Shown here: piece after piece, positions 20,482 through 34,090 of the stretch | Position numbering within the stretch: position 1 is the first letter of the stretch | Layout of the letters: every line of letters begins with the position of its first letter | Source of the DNA: Gammaproteobacteria bacterium | GTDB taxonomy: Bacteria; Pseudomonadota; Gammaproteobacteria; Chromatiales; Chromatiaceae | DNA length: 64,000 nucleotides | NCBI GenBank assembly: GCA_009929855.1 | Contig: RZZN01000009.1 | Span: forward strand, 23,180-87,179 | Direction of reading: 5' to 3' | Notes under the pieces: generated by a model | Databases searched by the model: none | What the model saw: the letters and a program-made list of their open reading frames with translations, nothing else | Told to the model about the DNA's origin: nothing | Program-made: the position numbers and the translations under genes

Positions 20482-21885
20482 CTAGAGGCTGTAATACATA
20501 TCGAACTCGACCGGATGGGTGGTCATGCGCATGCGCGTGACCTCATCCATCTTGAGCGCGATGTAGCCATCGATCAAGTCATCGGTGAAGACACCGCCAG
20601 CGGTCAGATAGTCGCGATCCTTGTCGAGATATTCCAATGCCATGTCGAGCGAATGACAGACTGTCGGGATTGATTTGGCCTCCTCGCGCGGCAGGTCGTA
20701 GAGATCCTTGTCCATCGGATCCCCCGGATGGATCTTGTTCATGATCCCATCCAGACCTGCCATCATCATGGCGGCAAATGCCAGATAGGGATTGCCCGTC
20801 GAATCCGGGAAGCGGATCTCGATGCGTCTTGCCTTGGGGCTGGCAACGTGGGGGATGCGCACCGAAGCCGAGCGATTGCGTGCCGAATAGGCCAGCATGA
20901 CTGGGGCCTCGAACCCCGGGACGAGGCGCTTGTAAGAATTGGTCGAGGCGTTGGTCAGTGCGTTGAGCGAGCGGGCATGCTTGATGATACCGCCGATATA
21001 GTAGAGACAGGTATCTGACAAGCCAGCATATTTGTCGCCGGCAAAGATATTTTGACCATCCTTGCTCAATGATTGATGGACATGCATGCCGCTGCCGTTG
21101 TCCCCAACAAGCGGCTTGGGCATGAAGGTGGCGGTCTTGCCATAGGCATGAGCGACGTTCTGGATCACGTATTTGGTGATCTGGTTCATGTCCGCCCGGC
21201 GCACGAGCGTATCGAAACGAGTGCCGATCTCACACTGGCCAGCGGTGGCAACCTCGTGGTGATGAACCTCCACTGGTACGCCCATCTCTTCCAGGGCCAG
21301 ACACATGGCCGCGCGCAGATCATTGAGAGAATCGACCGGCGGAACCGGAAAGTATCCCCCTTTGATGCGAGGACGATGCCCCATGTTGCCATCCGGGAAT
21401 ACGCGCTCGGAGTTCCATCCCGCCTCTTCCGAGTCGATCTTGTAGAAGGCCCCGTTCATCTCCGAGCCCCAACGCACGTCATCCAGGATGAAAAATTCTG
21501 GCTCGGGTCCGAAGAAGGCGGTATCGGCGATCCCAGTCGACTTGAGGTAGGCCTCCGCACGCTTGGCCAGTGAGCGCGGGTCACGCTCATAGCCGGTCAT
21601 GGTGTCCGGCTCGAGGATATCGCAGCGAATGATGAGTGTGTTCTCGTCGGTGAAGGGATCCATCACCGCCGTGCTTGGATCAGGCATCAGCACCATGTCG
21701 GATGCCTCGATCCCTTTCCAGCCAGCAATCGAGGATCCATCGAACATCTTTCCGTCCTTGAAAATGTCCTCGTCAATGGTGCTCGCTGGCATCGAGACGT
21801 GCTGCTCCTTGCCACGGGTGTCGGTGAATCGCAGGTCGACGAATTTCACCTCGTTGTCTTTGATCATCTCGATCACGTCAGTCAT
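20482..21885 (-). CDS. glnA: Glutamine synthetase, type I
   Basis: GlnA makes glutamine from glutamate, ammonium and ATP. The 467-residue length and motifs fit the dodecameric GSI-beta class: [17 protein letters not shown] near the N-terminus, the ATP-binding [16 protein letters not shown] stretch, NRSASVRIP and the adenylylation site DKDLYDLP with the target Tyr. Thus activity control by GlnE-type adenylylation is expected. Upstream, a sigma-54 element and NtrC-like sites indicate Ntr control. The C-terminus FDMYYSL is typical. Confidence 0.98.
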   Translation of the reverse strand: MTDVIEMIKDNEVKFVDLRFTDTRGKEQHVSMPASTIDEDIFKDGKMFDGSSIAGWKGIEASDMVLMPDPSTAVMDPFTDENTLIIRCDILEPDTMTGYERDPRSLAKRAEAYLKSTGIADTAFFGPEPEFFILDDVRWGSEMNGAFYKIDSEEAGWNSERVFPDGNMGHRPRIKGGYFPVPPVDSLNDLRAAMCLALEEMGVPVEVHHHEVATAGQCEIGTRFDTLVRRADMNQITKYVIQNVAHAYGKTATFMPKPLVGDNGSGMHVHQSLSKDGQNIFAGDKYAGLSDTCLYYIGGIIKHARSLNALTNASTNSYKRLVPGFEAPVMLAYSARNRSASVRIPHVASPKARRIEIRFPDSTGNPYLAFAAMMMAGLDGIMNKIHPGDPMDKDLYDLPREEAKSIPTVCHSLDMALEYLDKDRDYLTAGGVFTDDLIDGYIALKMDEVTRMRMTTHPVEFDMYYSL

Positions 21886-22114
21886 TCAACTATCTCCGCT
21901 ACAGTGGGGGTACGAGTAGGCCAGGCCGTACGGGCATCATCCAAGTCGACCGGCCGACTGGGTCTCTATCGAACGAATCCTGAATCACGCCTCATACCGG
22001 GCTCTCGATCGTCATGGATGGTCTTGACGGGGATCATTCCACTCCAAGGCGATCTCGTTTGCCGAGGGCCAACGCGGCATGGGCGGTCCCTGAGGCATCG
22101 GCTGAATCATTGCA

Positions 22115-22130
22115 AGCATGGAACGGGCCA
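22115..22130 (-). promoter_or_regulatory. Sigma-54 -24/-12 promoter for glnA
   Basis: Read on the minus strand this is TGGCCCGTTCCATGCT, matching TGGCACGNNNNTTGCW at 10 of 12 fixed positions, with GG and GC exactly ten bases apart. It lies about 230 bases upstream of the glnA ATG. Two NtrC-like sites follow further upstream. Confidence 0.7.
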
Positions 22131-22261
22131 AATTGGCTGATGTGTGTCTCGATCTGTCGGCTCGTGCCTGCATGCCCGGATCATCTTGGGGGTGGTTTGG
22201 GGTCGGCCTGGCTCGAGTCGGCTGGGTGACGCGGGTTGGACATGCTCGATTGCGGGCCGGC

Positions 22262-22278
22262 TGCACCGGATGGCGAAA
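22262..22278. promoter_or_regulatory. NtrC-like half site upstream of glnA
   Basis: The left arm TGCACC is perfect but the right arm is poor. Its centre is 31 bases from the stronger site at 22293-22309, about three helical turns, the spacing used by paired NtrC dimers at enterobacterial glnA enhancers. Confidence 0.4.
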
Positions 22279-22292
22279 TTGCCTGCCAGCTC

Positions 22293-22309
22293 CGCACCAG
22301 AATAGTGCA
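22293..22309. promoter_or_regulatory. NtrC-binding palindrome upstream of glnA
   Basis: CGCACCAGAATAGTGCA matches the NtrC consensus TGCACCANNNTGGTGCA at 12 of 14 fixed positions. It is about 170-190 bases upstream of the sigma-54 element, a normal enhancer distance. The same region lies upstream of glyQ, but enhancer action toward glnA is more likely. Confidence 0.65.
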
Positions 22310-22582
22310 ATACTAACTGAATTGGACTGGAACGTCCCCTCATGTTCGGTCGCTTCGAGAACTGCGGCGAGACCGCCTCTGAACGCATGCTCTCGCTCGC
22401 ATCCTCGGACCACCGGACAAGCAGACCCCGCGAGCCGCGCCCCGTGGGGATCACGAGACTGCTCCAGGAGAGACGTCCGCGATCCGGGACGCGCTGAGTG
22501 CTGCGCACGCGGCTGAGACGTGTCCCGAGGATGCGGATATACTGACGTGCTTTCGGCTGAGCGGCGTTGCAGGAGACCCACC

Positions 22583-23488
22583 TTGAGTCACGATCGTGAG
22601 GATGTTTCCACCTTTCAAGGGCTCGTCTTTGCGCTCGAGCGCTACTGGGCGGAACAGGGTTGCGTGATCATTCAACCACTCGACATGGAAGTGGGCGCAG
22701 GAACCTTCCATCCGGCGACCTTCCTCCGCTCGATCGGTCCCGAGCCTTGGCGCAGTGCCTACGTACAGCCATCACGACGGCCAACGGATGGACGCTATGG
22801 TGAGAACCCCAACCGGCTCCAGCACTACTATCAATATCAGGTCGTCTTGAAGCCGTCGCCCCTGGATATCCAGGACCTGTATCTGGATTCACTGCGCCGA
22901 CTCGGGATCGACCCACTGGTCCACGACATTCGCTTCGTCGAGGACAACTGGGAATCGCCGACCTTGGGGGCCTGGGGTCTCGGGTGGGAGGTCTGGCTCA
23001 ATGGGATGGAAGTCACTCAATTCACCTACTTTCAACAGGTGGGTGGACTCGATTGCCGTCCCGTGACCGGGGAGATCACCTATGGTCTAGAGCGCATAGC
23101 GATGTATCTTCAGGGTGTCGAGAGTGTCTTCGACCTGACTTGGTGTCGTAGCGCAACGGGCCTGGTCACCTATGGAGATGTCTACCATCAGAACGAGGTC
23201 GAGCAGTCCGCCTACAACTTCGAGCATGCAGATGTCGATGCGCTCTTCAAACAGTTCGATACCTGCGAGTCGGTGAGCGCGCTGCTCATCGAGAAGGGGC
23301 TCCCGCTCCCAGCATACGAGCAGGTGTTGAAGGCCTCGCATACCTTCAATCTGCTCGATGCCCGAGGAGCGATCTCGGTGACCGAGCGCCAACGCTTCAT
23401 CCTGCGGGTGCGAGCACTTGCGCGCGCGGTGGCACAAGCCTATCACGAGCGTCGCGAGGCTCTCGGCTTTCCCATGTTGAGTGCTTGA
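22583..23488 (+). CDS. glyQ: Glycyl-tRNA synthetase alpha subunit
   Basis: GlyQ is the catalytic-core subunit of the bacterial alpha2beta2 glycyl-tRNA synthetase. The 301 residues include [37 protein letters not shown] and [19 protein letters not shown], all hallmarks of the family. The start is TTG 22583, preceded by AGGAG seven bases upstream; the frame is open back to 22520 without family similarity. glyS follows after about 190 bases on the same strand. Confidence 0.96.
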   Translation: MSHDREDVSTFQGLVFALERYWAEQGCVIIQPLDMEVGAGTFHPATFLRSIGPEPWRSAYVQPSRRPTDGRYGENPNRLQHYYQYQVVLKPSPLDIQDLYLDSLRRLGIDPLVHDIRFVEDNWESPTLGAWGLGWEVWLNGMEVTQFTYFQQVGGLDCRPVTGEITYGLERIAMYLQGVESVFDLTWCRSATGLVTYGDVYHQNEVEQSAYNFEHADVDALFKQFDTCESVSALLIEKGLPLPAYEQVLKASHTFNLLDARGAISVTERQRFILRVRALARAVAQAYHERREALGFPMLSA

Positions 23489-23678
23489 ACCGGATGCCAG
23501 TGTGCGACTCGGGCCGCGTACGGCCCAGGTCTCCTGGCGACGGAACGGGACCCGACGACCGATTCATTGATCCGAAAATTCAAACCGCGCTTGCTGATAT
23601 GCCCCGGAGCCTACCGAGCGTGGGGCGCGCCGCTCGACTGGGCAGCTGATCTCGGACGCGGTGTTACGGGAGACGACT

Positions 23679-25760
23679 GTGGATTCAACCAGTGATCTTT
23701 TGGTCGAGATCGGGACAGAAGAACTCCCACCGACCGCCTTGCGCACGCTCTCCGATGCCTTTGCGGAGTCGTTTCGCCAACAACTCGCAAGCGCCGAAAT
23801 TGCATTCGATCGGCTTGATGCCTTCGCCGCGCCGCGCCGCTTGGCCGTCTTGGTGCACGGGATCTCGACCCATCAGCCTGATCGCGAGACGGTGCGGCGT
23901 GGGCCAGCCGTTCAGGGCGCCTACGGTCCAGACGGTACGCCAACCAAGGCAGCCTTGGGATTCGCCGGGTCATGTGGCGTTGCGCTCGAAACGCTGGAAC
24001 GTGAGCGCACCGACAAGGGTGAGTGGCTGGTCTTTCGCAGTCGTCGACCGGGGGCGCGGACGATGGATCTGGTGCCTGAGTTGACCGAAGCGGCACTGGC
24101 GGGGCTGCCCATCCCCAAACGTATGCGCTGGGGCAGCGGCTCGGAGGAGTTCGTGCGACCGGTGCACTGGGTTTGTTCGCTGCTTGGCACCGAGCTGATC
24201 CCCGGCCACGTGCTCGGTGTGGAGACCGGGCGATCGACGCGCGGACATCGCTTCCACCATCCGGATCCGCTCGATCTCCCAAGTGCCATCGACTATGCCG
24301 AATACTTGCGTGAAAAGTGCTTCGTTGAGCCACACTTCGAGCGAAGACGCGAGCAGATCCGTCAACAGGTCGAGCTGCTCGCGGCGAGCCACGGCCTGCA
24401 TGCTCGCATCCAGGAGAGTCTGCTCGACGAAGTCACCGCGCTCGTCGAGTGGCCGCAGGCGATCTGGGGGCGGTTCGATCCGGCCTTCCTCGAGATCCCG
24501 CCAGAGGTTCTCATCGAGACCATGCAATCGCATCAGAAATATTTTCCCATCGAGGATGAGGCTGGCAGCTTGCAGGCGGCCTTCATCGCAGTGGCGAACA
24601 TCGAGAGCCGCGATCCCGATCAGGTCCGTGCTGGCAACGAGCGAGTGATTCGACCACGCTTCTCCGACGCGGCATTCTTCTGGATGCAGGATCTGAAACA
24701 GCCGTTGGAGGGCTATGCGGAGCGGCTCGAGAGGGTCGTTTTTCAGGAGCGTCTAGGCACACTCGCCGATAAGAGCGCGCGGTTGGCGCGTTTAGCCCAG
24801 CAGCTCGCCCCGGCACTTGGACTCGACCCGCGCCTGGCCGAGCGCGCCGCGCGGCTCGCGCGCTGTGATCTGGTGACCGCGATGGTCTACGAGTTCCCGG
24901 GGCTCCAAGGTACCATGGGGCGCTACTACGCTGCCCGCGCGGGTGAGGATCCCTGTGTCGTGGCCGCGATGGAAGAACAGTATCTACCGAGATTCGCTGG
25001 TGATCGACTCCCAAGCAGCCCCTGTGGCCTGGCGCTGGCGATCGCCGATCGGATCGATACACTCATCGGGATTTTCGGCGTCGGTCTGCGACCCACCGGA
25101 GCCAAGGACCCTTATGGTCTGCGGCGGGCCTCGATCGGCATCCTGCGGATCTTGATCGAGACCCCGTTGGATCTCGATCTGCAAGTGCTCTTGGAGTCAT
25201 CCGCTTCGGCCTATCCAGCAGGTGTGCTCGAACCAGAGGTGGTCGCCGTTACTCTCGGGTACATCCTCGATCGGCTGCGCAGCTATTATCACGACCGCGG
25301 GGTTGGCGCCGATATCGTGGACGCGGTCCTGTCGACCGGTGTCACCATGCCAAGTGATTTCGATCGGCGTGTCGACGCGGTCTTAGCCTTCCGAGCGCAA
25401 CCGGCTGCGGCGGGATTGGCCGCGGCCAACAAACGGATCCGCAATATCCTGACCAAGGCCGGAATCGAGGTTGGGTCCGTTCGCCCATACGAGACCCAGA
25501 CGGGCTTGGTGGAGCCGGCGGAGATTCAACTGTCGCTCAAGCTCGAGGCACTCAGTGCGCGCGTTGGCGCATTGGCCGAGGCACGCAATTATGTTGGCGT
25601 CCTGGATGCTCTGGGCGATCTGGAAACCGAGGTCGACGCTTTTTTCGATCAGGTGATGGTCATGGTGGATGATCCCGCCATCCGGCAGAGCCGATTGACT
25701 CTGCTTCAATCGGTCAGCGCACTGTTCATGCTGGTGGCTGACTTCTCTCGACTTCAGTGA
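23679..25760 (+). CDS. glyS: Glycyl-tRNA synthetase beta subunit
   Basis: The 693-residue beta subunit, needed for tRNA binding, starts at GTG 23679 (VDSTSDLLVEIGTEELPP), with GGGAG spaced six bases upstream; a second GTG at 23661 is possible. Conserved segments include KRMRWGSGSEEFVRPVHW, the HD-like YEFPGLQGTMGRYYA region and DPYGLRRASIGILRI near the anticodon-binding end. Length is typical (about 690). It is followed by gmhB and plsC, a common gammaproteobacterial order. Confidence 0.96.
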   Translation: MDSTSDLLVEIGTEELPPTALRTLSDAFAESFRQQLASAEIAFDRLDAFAAPRRLAVLVHGISTHQPDRETVRRGPAVQGAYGPDGTPTKAALGFAGSCGVALETLERERTDKGEWLVFRSRRPGARTMDLVPELTEAALAGLPIPKRMRWGSGSEEFVRPVHWVCSLLGTELIPGHVLGVETGRSTRGHRFHHPDPLDLPSAIDYAEYLREKCFVEPHFERRREQIRQQVELLAASHGLHARIQESLLDEVTALVEWPQAIWGRFDPAFLEIPPEVLIETMQSHQKYFPIEDEAGSLQAAFIAVANIESRDPDQVRAGNERVIRPRFSDAAFFWMQDLKQPLEGYAERLERVVFQERLGTLADKSARLARLAQQLAPALGLDPRLAERAARLARCDLVTAMVYEFPGLQGTMGRYYAARAGEDPCVVAAMEEQYLPRFAGDRLPSSPCGLALAIADRIDTLIGIFGVGLRPTGAKDPYGLRRASIGILRILIETPLDLDLQVLLESSASAYPAGVLEPEVVAVTLGYILDRLRSYYHDRGVGADIVDAVLSTGVTMPSDFDRRVDAVLAFRAQPAAAGLAAANKRIRNILTKAGIEVGSVRPYETQTGLVEPAEIQLSLKLEALSARVGALAEARNYVGVLDALGDLETEVDAFFDQVMVMVDDPAIRQSRLTLLQSVSALFMLVADFSRLQ

Positions 25761-25833
25761 AACAGGTAGCCTGGTTGATTCTTCGGCACTGTCCGCGGGA
25801 AAACCATTGGGGTCATATGGTGAGATCGCAGCC

Positions 25834-26379
25834 ATGACACAACAAGTCGTGATCTTGGATCGCGATGGTGTGATCAACAAGGATTCGGAGCACTTCATCA
25901 AGACGCTCGCCGAGTGGGAGCCCCTCCCGGGGTCGCTCGATGCGATCGCACGCTTGTGTCACGGTGGCTATCGGGTCGCGGTTGCGACGAACCAATCGGG
26001 ATTGGCTCGCGGTTTCTTGACGCCAAGCGATTTGGACGCCATGCACGCGAAGCTGCGCAGCATGCTGGCGCAGCTGGGCGGGCGTATCGAAATGATCGTC
26101 TACTGCCCGCACGGGCCTGATGATGGCTGTCTCTGCCGCAAACCCAAGCCCGGCATGCTCTTGGAGATCGCCGACCGGCTTGCGACCGACCTCGCGGGCG
26201 TGCCCTTCATCGGCGATTCGCTCGGTGACATCATGGCGGCCAGAGGCGCGGGCGCACAACCTTGGTTGGTGCTCACCGGAAAGGGCCAGCTGACCATTGC
26301 GTCTGGATCACCCGAATTGGTCGGAGTACCAGTCCATCGAGACCTTGCCGCCGTCGCCGATGATTTGCTGAGAGGCTAG
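25834..26379 (+). CDS. gmhB: D-glycero-beta-D-manno-heptose-1,7-bisphosphate 7-phosphatase
   Basis: A 181-residue HAD-superfamily phosphatase of lipopolysaccharide heptose synthesis. Motif I is LDRDGVINKD, with the nucleophile and acid Asp; TNQSG is motif II; KPKPGM supplies the Lys; GDSLGDIMAA is motif IV. A zinc site CPH...CLC is also present, diagnostic for GmhB. I chose ATG 25834; the frame is open to 25807. It ends one base before the plsC ATG, so the pair is cotranscribed. Confidence 0.94.
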   Translation: MTQQVVILDRDGVINKDSEHFIKTLAEWEPLPGSLDAIARLCHGGYRVAVATNQSGLARGFLTPSDLDAMHAKLRSMLAQLGGRIEMIVYCPHGPDDGCLCRKPKPGMLLEIADRLATDLAGVPFIGDSLGDIMAARGAGAQPWLVLTGKGQLTIASGSPELVGVPVHRDLAAVADDLLRG

Positions 26380-26380
26380 G

Positions 26381-27133
26381 ATGGTTCTACTGCGCTCACT
26401 CGTTTACTTGCTGGTCTTGGTGTTGTCTGTGATCGTCTTTGCGATCCTGATCATGATCTTCGGACTGTTCGCCTCCGATCACCAGCTCGGTCGGCTGGGG
26501 CAAGCTTGGGGTCGATTCAACCTTGCCGCGCTGGGTTTGATCTGCGGGCTGAAGTACCGCGTCACCGGACTCGATACCCTGCCACGGGAGGGCGCGATCG
26601 TCCTGTGCAAACATCAGTCGGCCTGGGAGACGATCGCGCTGCGTGGGCTCCTACCACCCAATCAAAGCTGGGTATTGAAGCGCGAGCTCATGAGGATCCC
26701 GCTGTTTGGCGGCGCTTTGGCCCGCTTCCGCTCGATTCCGATCGATCGATCGGCGGGCCGTCGGGCAATGATCCAGATGGTGCGGGATGGACAGCAGCAT
26801 CTGGAGGAGGGGCGTTGGATCGTCATTTTCCCGGAAGGAACGCGGGTCGCACCAGGCGATCGCAAACCTTACGGGATCGGCGGGGCCGTGCTCGCGGAGC
26901 GGACTGGTCGGCCTGTGGTGCCAGTCGCTCACAATGCCGGTCATTTCTGGGGTCGCCGCACCATTCGCAAGCTACCGGGGACGATCGACCTGGTCATCGG
27001 ACCGGTGATCTCGACTCAAGGTCGCAAGGCCGCCGAGATCAATGCCGAGGTCGAGGATTGGATCGAATCCATGGTCGGAGCGCTACCCGGACCCAGCACG
27101 CCGGCGAAGCCGCTTCGCGAGGCGCCCGAGTAA
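26381..27133 (+). CDS. plsC: 1-acyl-sn-glycerol-3-phosphate acyltransferase (PlsC type)
   Basis: This 250-residue membrane enzyme has an N-terminal hydrophobic helix (LVYLLVLVLSVIVFAILIMIF), the acyltransferase block CKHQSAWETI (the His-X4-acid catalytic motif, with Glu), the phosphate-binding block FRSIPIDRS and the FPEGTR block. It converts lysophosphatidate to phosphatidate in phospholipid synthesis. It sits downstream of gmhB and converges on gyrB, the stops being only 18 bases apart. Confidence 0.92.
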   Translation: MVLLRSLVYLLVLVLSVIVFAILIMIFGLFASDHQLGRLGQAWGRFNLAALGLICGLKYRVTGLDTLPREGAIVLCKHQSAWETIALRGLLPPNQSWVLKRELMRIPLFGGALARFRSIPIDRSAGRRAMIQMVRDGQQHLEEGRWIVIFPEGTRVAPGDRKPYGIGGAVLAERTGRPVVPVAHNAGHFWGRRTIRKLPGTIDLVIGPVISTQGRKAAEINAEVEDWIESMVGALPGPSTPAKPLREAPE

Positions 27134-27151
27134 TCACCACGGCAACCTCGA

Positions 27152-31276
<4,125 letters not shown>

Positions 31277-31352
31277 TCAGAGACCACCCTCAGACACCAA
31301 CGACCGAGCCCATCGAGAGATCAATGATTCAAATCTGATCGCTGTAACCCCA

Positions 31353-31486
31353 AGGGAGTCGGGGCACCGCGACACGAGGAAGGATCGTCGCAATGCCGAT
31401 CCTGAGGCAGGACACTCATGGAATCATCCACCTGGCCTGCTCCTGCTCGAAGATCCTCATTCGAGGCCTGAAGGCCGCGACTCCGC
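31353..31486. repeat. Diverged copy of a composite hairpin repeat (REP/BIME-like)
   Basis: Two modules lie about 97 bases apart: one with AGGGAGTCGGGGC near 31353 and one with AAGATCCTCATTCGAGGCCT near 31450, whose core pairs as TCGAGGCC-TGAA-GGCCGCGA. The same two modules, in the same order and spacing and better preserved, occur at 63866-64000. Between gyrB and recF, it is noncoding. Confidence 0.6.
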
Positions 31487-31580
31487 TTGGACGGGATGCC
31501 TGAACTCCCTTCCTTGGAGTGGTGGCGCTGAGCTCCTTGGACTTTTCCACCAACGCCTTTGAAATCTGCGACGAGGCCAT

Positions 31581-31607
31581 CGATCCACCAGGCTCAGATC
31601 CGCGAGG
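31581..31607. repeat. 27-bp direct repeat, copy 1 (recF tail duplicate)
   Basis: An exact copy of 31807-31833, which spans the recF stop codon. Each copy is followed 65-66 bases later by a parS-like palindrome, so a larger module appears duplicated, with only its ends conserved. Confidence 0.85.
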
Positions 31608-31644
31608 GTCGCCTGGGAAGGCTTGGTTCTGCAGCCGTTCGCTT

Positions 31645-31660
31645 GGTTCCACGTGGAACA
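31645..31660. promoter_or_regulatory. parS: parS-like ParB-binding site 1
   Basis: GGTTCCACGTGGAACA contains the perfect 14-base palindrome GTTCCACGTGGAAC, the core of bacterial chromosomal parS. It lies in the recF-gyrB intergenic region. Confidence 0.85.
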
Positions 31661-31806
31661 ACGCTCACGTATTCGACAGATCCGCTGTGCGCGACATCGC
31701 ACGTCCCTGAGGTTGGCTGATGCTAGCTGCGAGAAGTTTCATCTAGCTTGCGGAAGAGCAAGGCACGGGTGTCTTGATCGATTGACCAAGCAAGAGTCAT
31801 GGCCAC

Positions 31807-31833
31807 CGATCCACCAGGCTCAGATCCGCGAGG
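31807..31833. repeat. 27-bp direct repeat, copy 2 (at recF stop)
   Basis: Identical to 31581-31607. It contains the last codons and TGA stop of recF. The offset between copies (226) nearly equals the offset between the two parS-like sites (227). Confidence 0.85.
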
Positions 31834-32950
31834 ACGCTATGGGATCACGGGTTATTCGGCGGACTCCAGTCGGTTCCACGTGGAACATGGCATACCCGTC
31901 GGTCAGCTCATCGAAGGACTGAGCCCCTCGACCCTTGGGTTGGCTGGTGATGCGCTGTGCCGGGATCGCGGCGAGTCTGTGCCCGAGCAAGGCTCGGACA
32001 TCCTCATCGAGCTCAGCGTCGAGGTCGTCGATCAACCACAGCGATGGGCTCAAGCCGGCGTCAAGATGGACTTGCTCGGCAGCGATCTGAAGGAGACAGA
32101 CCGCAACCTTCGCTTGGCCCCTGGATAGATGAGCGGGTGCCTGATGGCGTCTGAGCCGAAGATCAGCACGATGGGCACCAACCAGACTCTGACCACGCTG
32201 GATCTCAGACACCCTTGATCGAGCGAGCAGATCGACCAGATCGGATGTCTGATCCCAGCCCTGATCGAAGACCAGATCACAGTCGGCAAGAAACGGAAAT
32301 TCGCGAGCGATATCCAAGAACTGACGTCGCCAAGGATCGAAGAAAGCACAGCGCGAACGGGTGAGCCGGTTGGACAACTCGACCAAAGCGGGATCCCAGG
32401 GTGAAGGGTCCGGTCGATTGGCGCGTAGCGAGGCATTACGCTGAAGAATGACACGACGGAGATCGGAGCGGAGCTGAGCAAGCGAAGGTTCCACGTGAAA
32501 CACATTCCAATCGAGCAGCCCGCGTCTGAGACTCGGCTCACCCTCGAGAATGGCTTGAGGATTCTCACCGATCAGCTTCACTCGGAGCGGCTGATCTCGT
32601 GGTCCGATCTGAGTCCATGGAACGCCGTTGATATGGCGAGCAGACCAATTTCCACGACGCTCGAAGGTCATGGCCAGATCCGTGTTGTGCTCTCCCTCGA
32701 TGAAGCGTCCTTCAACCAGGGTCCGTGACTCGCCCCGAGTGGTGAGCGGTCCTGCCTTGCGACCACGGAAGGTCCGGCCGCGGGCAAGCAGATAGATCGA
32801 CTCGAGCAGGGTCGTCTTACCCGCACCGTTTGACCCGCTGATTTGAATCTCCATCGTCTCGGGTTCGACCGCTAACGACATCTCCCGGAGATTTCGAAGA
32901 TTCATGACCCTGAGCGAGACGAGTCGCGGACCACTGGGTCGGTCGATCAT
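31820..32950 (-). CDS. recF: DNA replication and repair protein RecF
   Basis: A 376-residue SMC-like ATPase that helps RecO/RecR load RecA at gaps. It shows Walker A GSNGAGKTTLLE near residue 40, the ABC-like signature LSRGQAKVAVCLL and Walker B LWLIDDLDAELDE. The start MIDRPSGPRLVSLRVMNLRN is followed by the family's LRxFRN-like block. It lies 11 bases downstream of dnaN, in the classical dnaA-dnaN-recF-gyrB order. Two parS-like sites fall inside its coding sequence, and its final 15 residues after MFHVEP look like an extension beyond the conserved end. Confidence 0.95.
   Translation of the reverse strand: MIDRPSGPRLVSLRVMNLRNLREMSLAVEPETMEIQISGSNGAGKTTLLESIYLLARGRTFRGRKAGPLTTRGESRTLVEGRFIEGEHNTDLAMTFERRGNWSARHINGVPWTQIGPRDQPLRVKLIGENPQAILEGEPSLRRGLLDWNVFHVEPSLAQLRSDLRRVILQRNASLRANRPDPSPWDPALVELSNRLTRSRCAFFDPWRRQFLDIAREFPFLADCDLVFDQGWDQTSDLVDLLARSRVSEIQRGQSLVGAHRADLRLRRHQAPAHLSRGQAKVAVCLLQIAAEQVHLDAGLSPSLWLIDDLDAELDEDVRALLGHRLAAIPAQRITSQPKGRGAQSFDELTDGYAMFHVEPTGVRRITRDPIASSRI
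31872..31887. promoter_or_regulatory. parS: parS-like ParB-binding site 2 (inside recF 3' end)
   Basis: Same perfect palindrome as site 1, here embedded in the recF coding sequence, where it encodes MFHVEP near the C-terminus of RecF. Confidence 0.85.
32487..32502. promoter_or_regulatory. parS: parS-like ParB-binding site 3 (inside recF)
   Basis: GGTTCCACGTGAAACA is the parS palindrome with one mismatch in one arm, matching the form TTCCACGTGAAAC known from other bacteria. It encodes VFHVEPS within RecF. Confidence 0.8.
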
Positions 32951-32961
32951 GGATGAGCCAC

Positions 32962-34062
32962 TCAGAGACGCATCGGCATCACGACATAGGTCTCGTCTTC
33001 CGCACCAGCTCCACGCCAGATCGAGCTGCTGCCCGCGTCGCTGAATCGGACCTCGATGCGGTCACCATCGACCGCGCCGAGGACATCGGTCAGATAGGCG
33101 ACATTGAACCCGATGGCCGTCGGCTCTCCACCATATTCGAGCTCGACCTCTTCCTCAGCTTCCTCTTGCTCGGGATTGTGCGCCTGAAGTCGCAGCAGAC
33201 CTTCCTCGAAGGCAAGCCGAACACCCCGGTATTTCTCGTTCGATAGGATCGCCGTGCGGGCCAGCGCTCGCTTGAGCGCATCATTGCTCACCTCTGCCAC
33301 CTTGGCGAGATCTCTCGGGATCACACGCTCATAATCCGGATAGCGACCATCGACCAACTTGGAGGTCAACACGGTTCCACCCGTCGCCAGCCGAATGTTT
33401 CGCACCCCGATCAAAAGATCGACAGCCTCATCGGATGATCCAAGTTGGCGTCTGAGCTCGATCACCGTCTTGCTCGGCACGATCACCTGAATCGATTCGA
33501 CCAAATCAAGGTCCAGCGGGGCATGGAACTTCGCCAGCCGATGACCGTCCGTCCCTACTGCTGTGATTCCGGCCTGATCGAGCTGGATCAGCAAGCCGTT
33601 CAAATAGTATCGGACGTCTTGTTGAGCCATCGCGAATGAGGTCTTGTCGAGGATGCGTCGTAACAGGCCCTCCGGGGGCTTGACCTCAACACCGGACAGA
33701 TCGACCTCCATGAGTGGGAAATCGACCGCGGGCAAGACGCCGAGCGTGAAACGACCACGCCCAGCCGTGACGACGCAGCGATCCTCGCTCAAACGCAACC
33801 GCATGTCTTGCCCGTCGGCAAGATTTCGGCAGATATCCATCAGCTTGCGTGCGGGCAGGGTGGTTGCCCCCTCCTGATTGACCGTGGCAGGACACGTGGC
33901 CTTCACCTCGACCTCGAGATCGGTTGCGCAGATCTCGATCTGATCGGCCCGCGCCGTAAGCAGGAGGTTGCCGAGGATGGGCAAGGTCTGCCGACGCTCG
34001 ACGACGCCCACGACCTTGCTCAAGACAGGAAGCAAATGCTCCCGGTTGACGATCAACTCCAT
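32962..34062 (-). CDS. dnaN: DNA polymerase III beta sliding clamp
   Basis: The 366-residue clamp begins MELIVNREHLLPVLSKVVGVVERRQTLPIL, as in other gammaproteobacteria, and ends with YVVMPMRL, the conserved clamp C-terminus that forms part of the peptide-binding pocket. Three topologically similar domains of about 120 residues can be followed. DnaN forms the ring that tethers Pol III to DNA. It is 28 bases downstream of dnaA, consistent with an operon. Confidence 0.97.
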   Translation of the reverse strand: MELIVNREHLLPVLSKVVGVVERRQTLPILGNLLLTARADQIEICATDLEVEVKATCPATVNQEGATTLPARKLMDICRNLADGQDMRLRLSEDRCVVTAGRGRFTLGVLPAVDFPLMEVDLSGVEVKPPEGLLRRILDKTSFAMAQQDVRYYLNGLLIQLDQAGITAVGTDGHRLAKFHAPLDLDLVESIQVIVPSKTVIELRRQLGSSDEAVDLLIGVRNIRLATGGTVLTSKLVDGRYPDYERVIPRDLAKVAEVSNDALKRALARTAILSNEKYRGVRLAFEEGLLRLQAHNPEQEEAEEEVELEYGGEPTAIGFNVAYLTDVLGAVDGDRIEVRFSDAGSSSIWRGAGAEDETYVVMPMRL

Positions 34063-34090
34063 CGCGATCTCCTCATCAATATCGAAAGGC

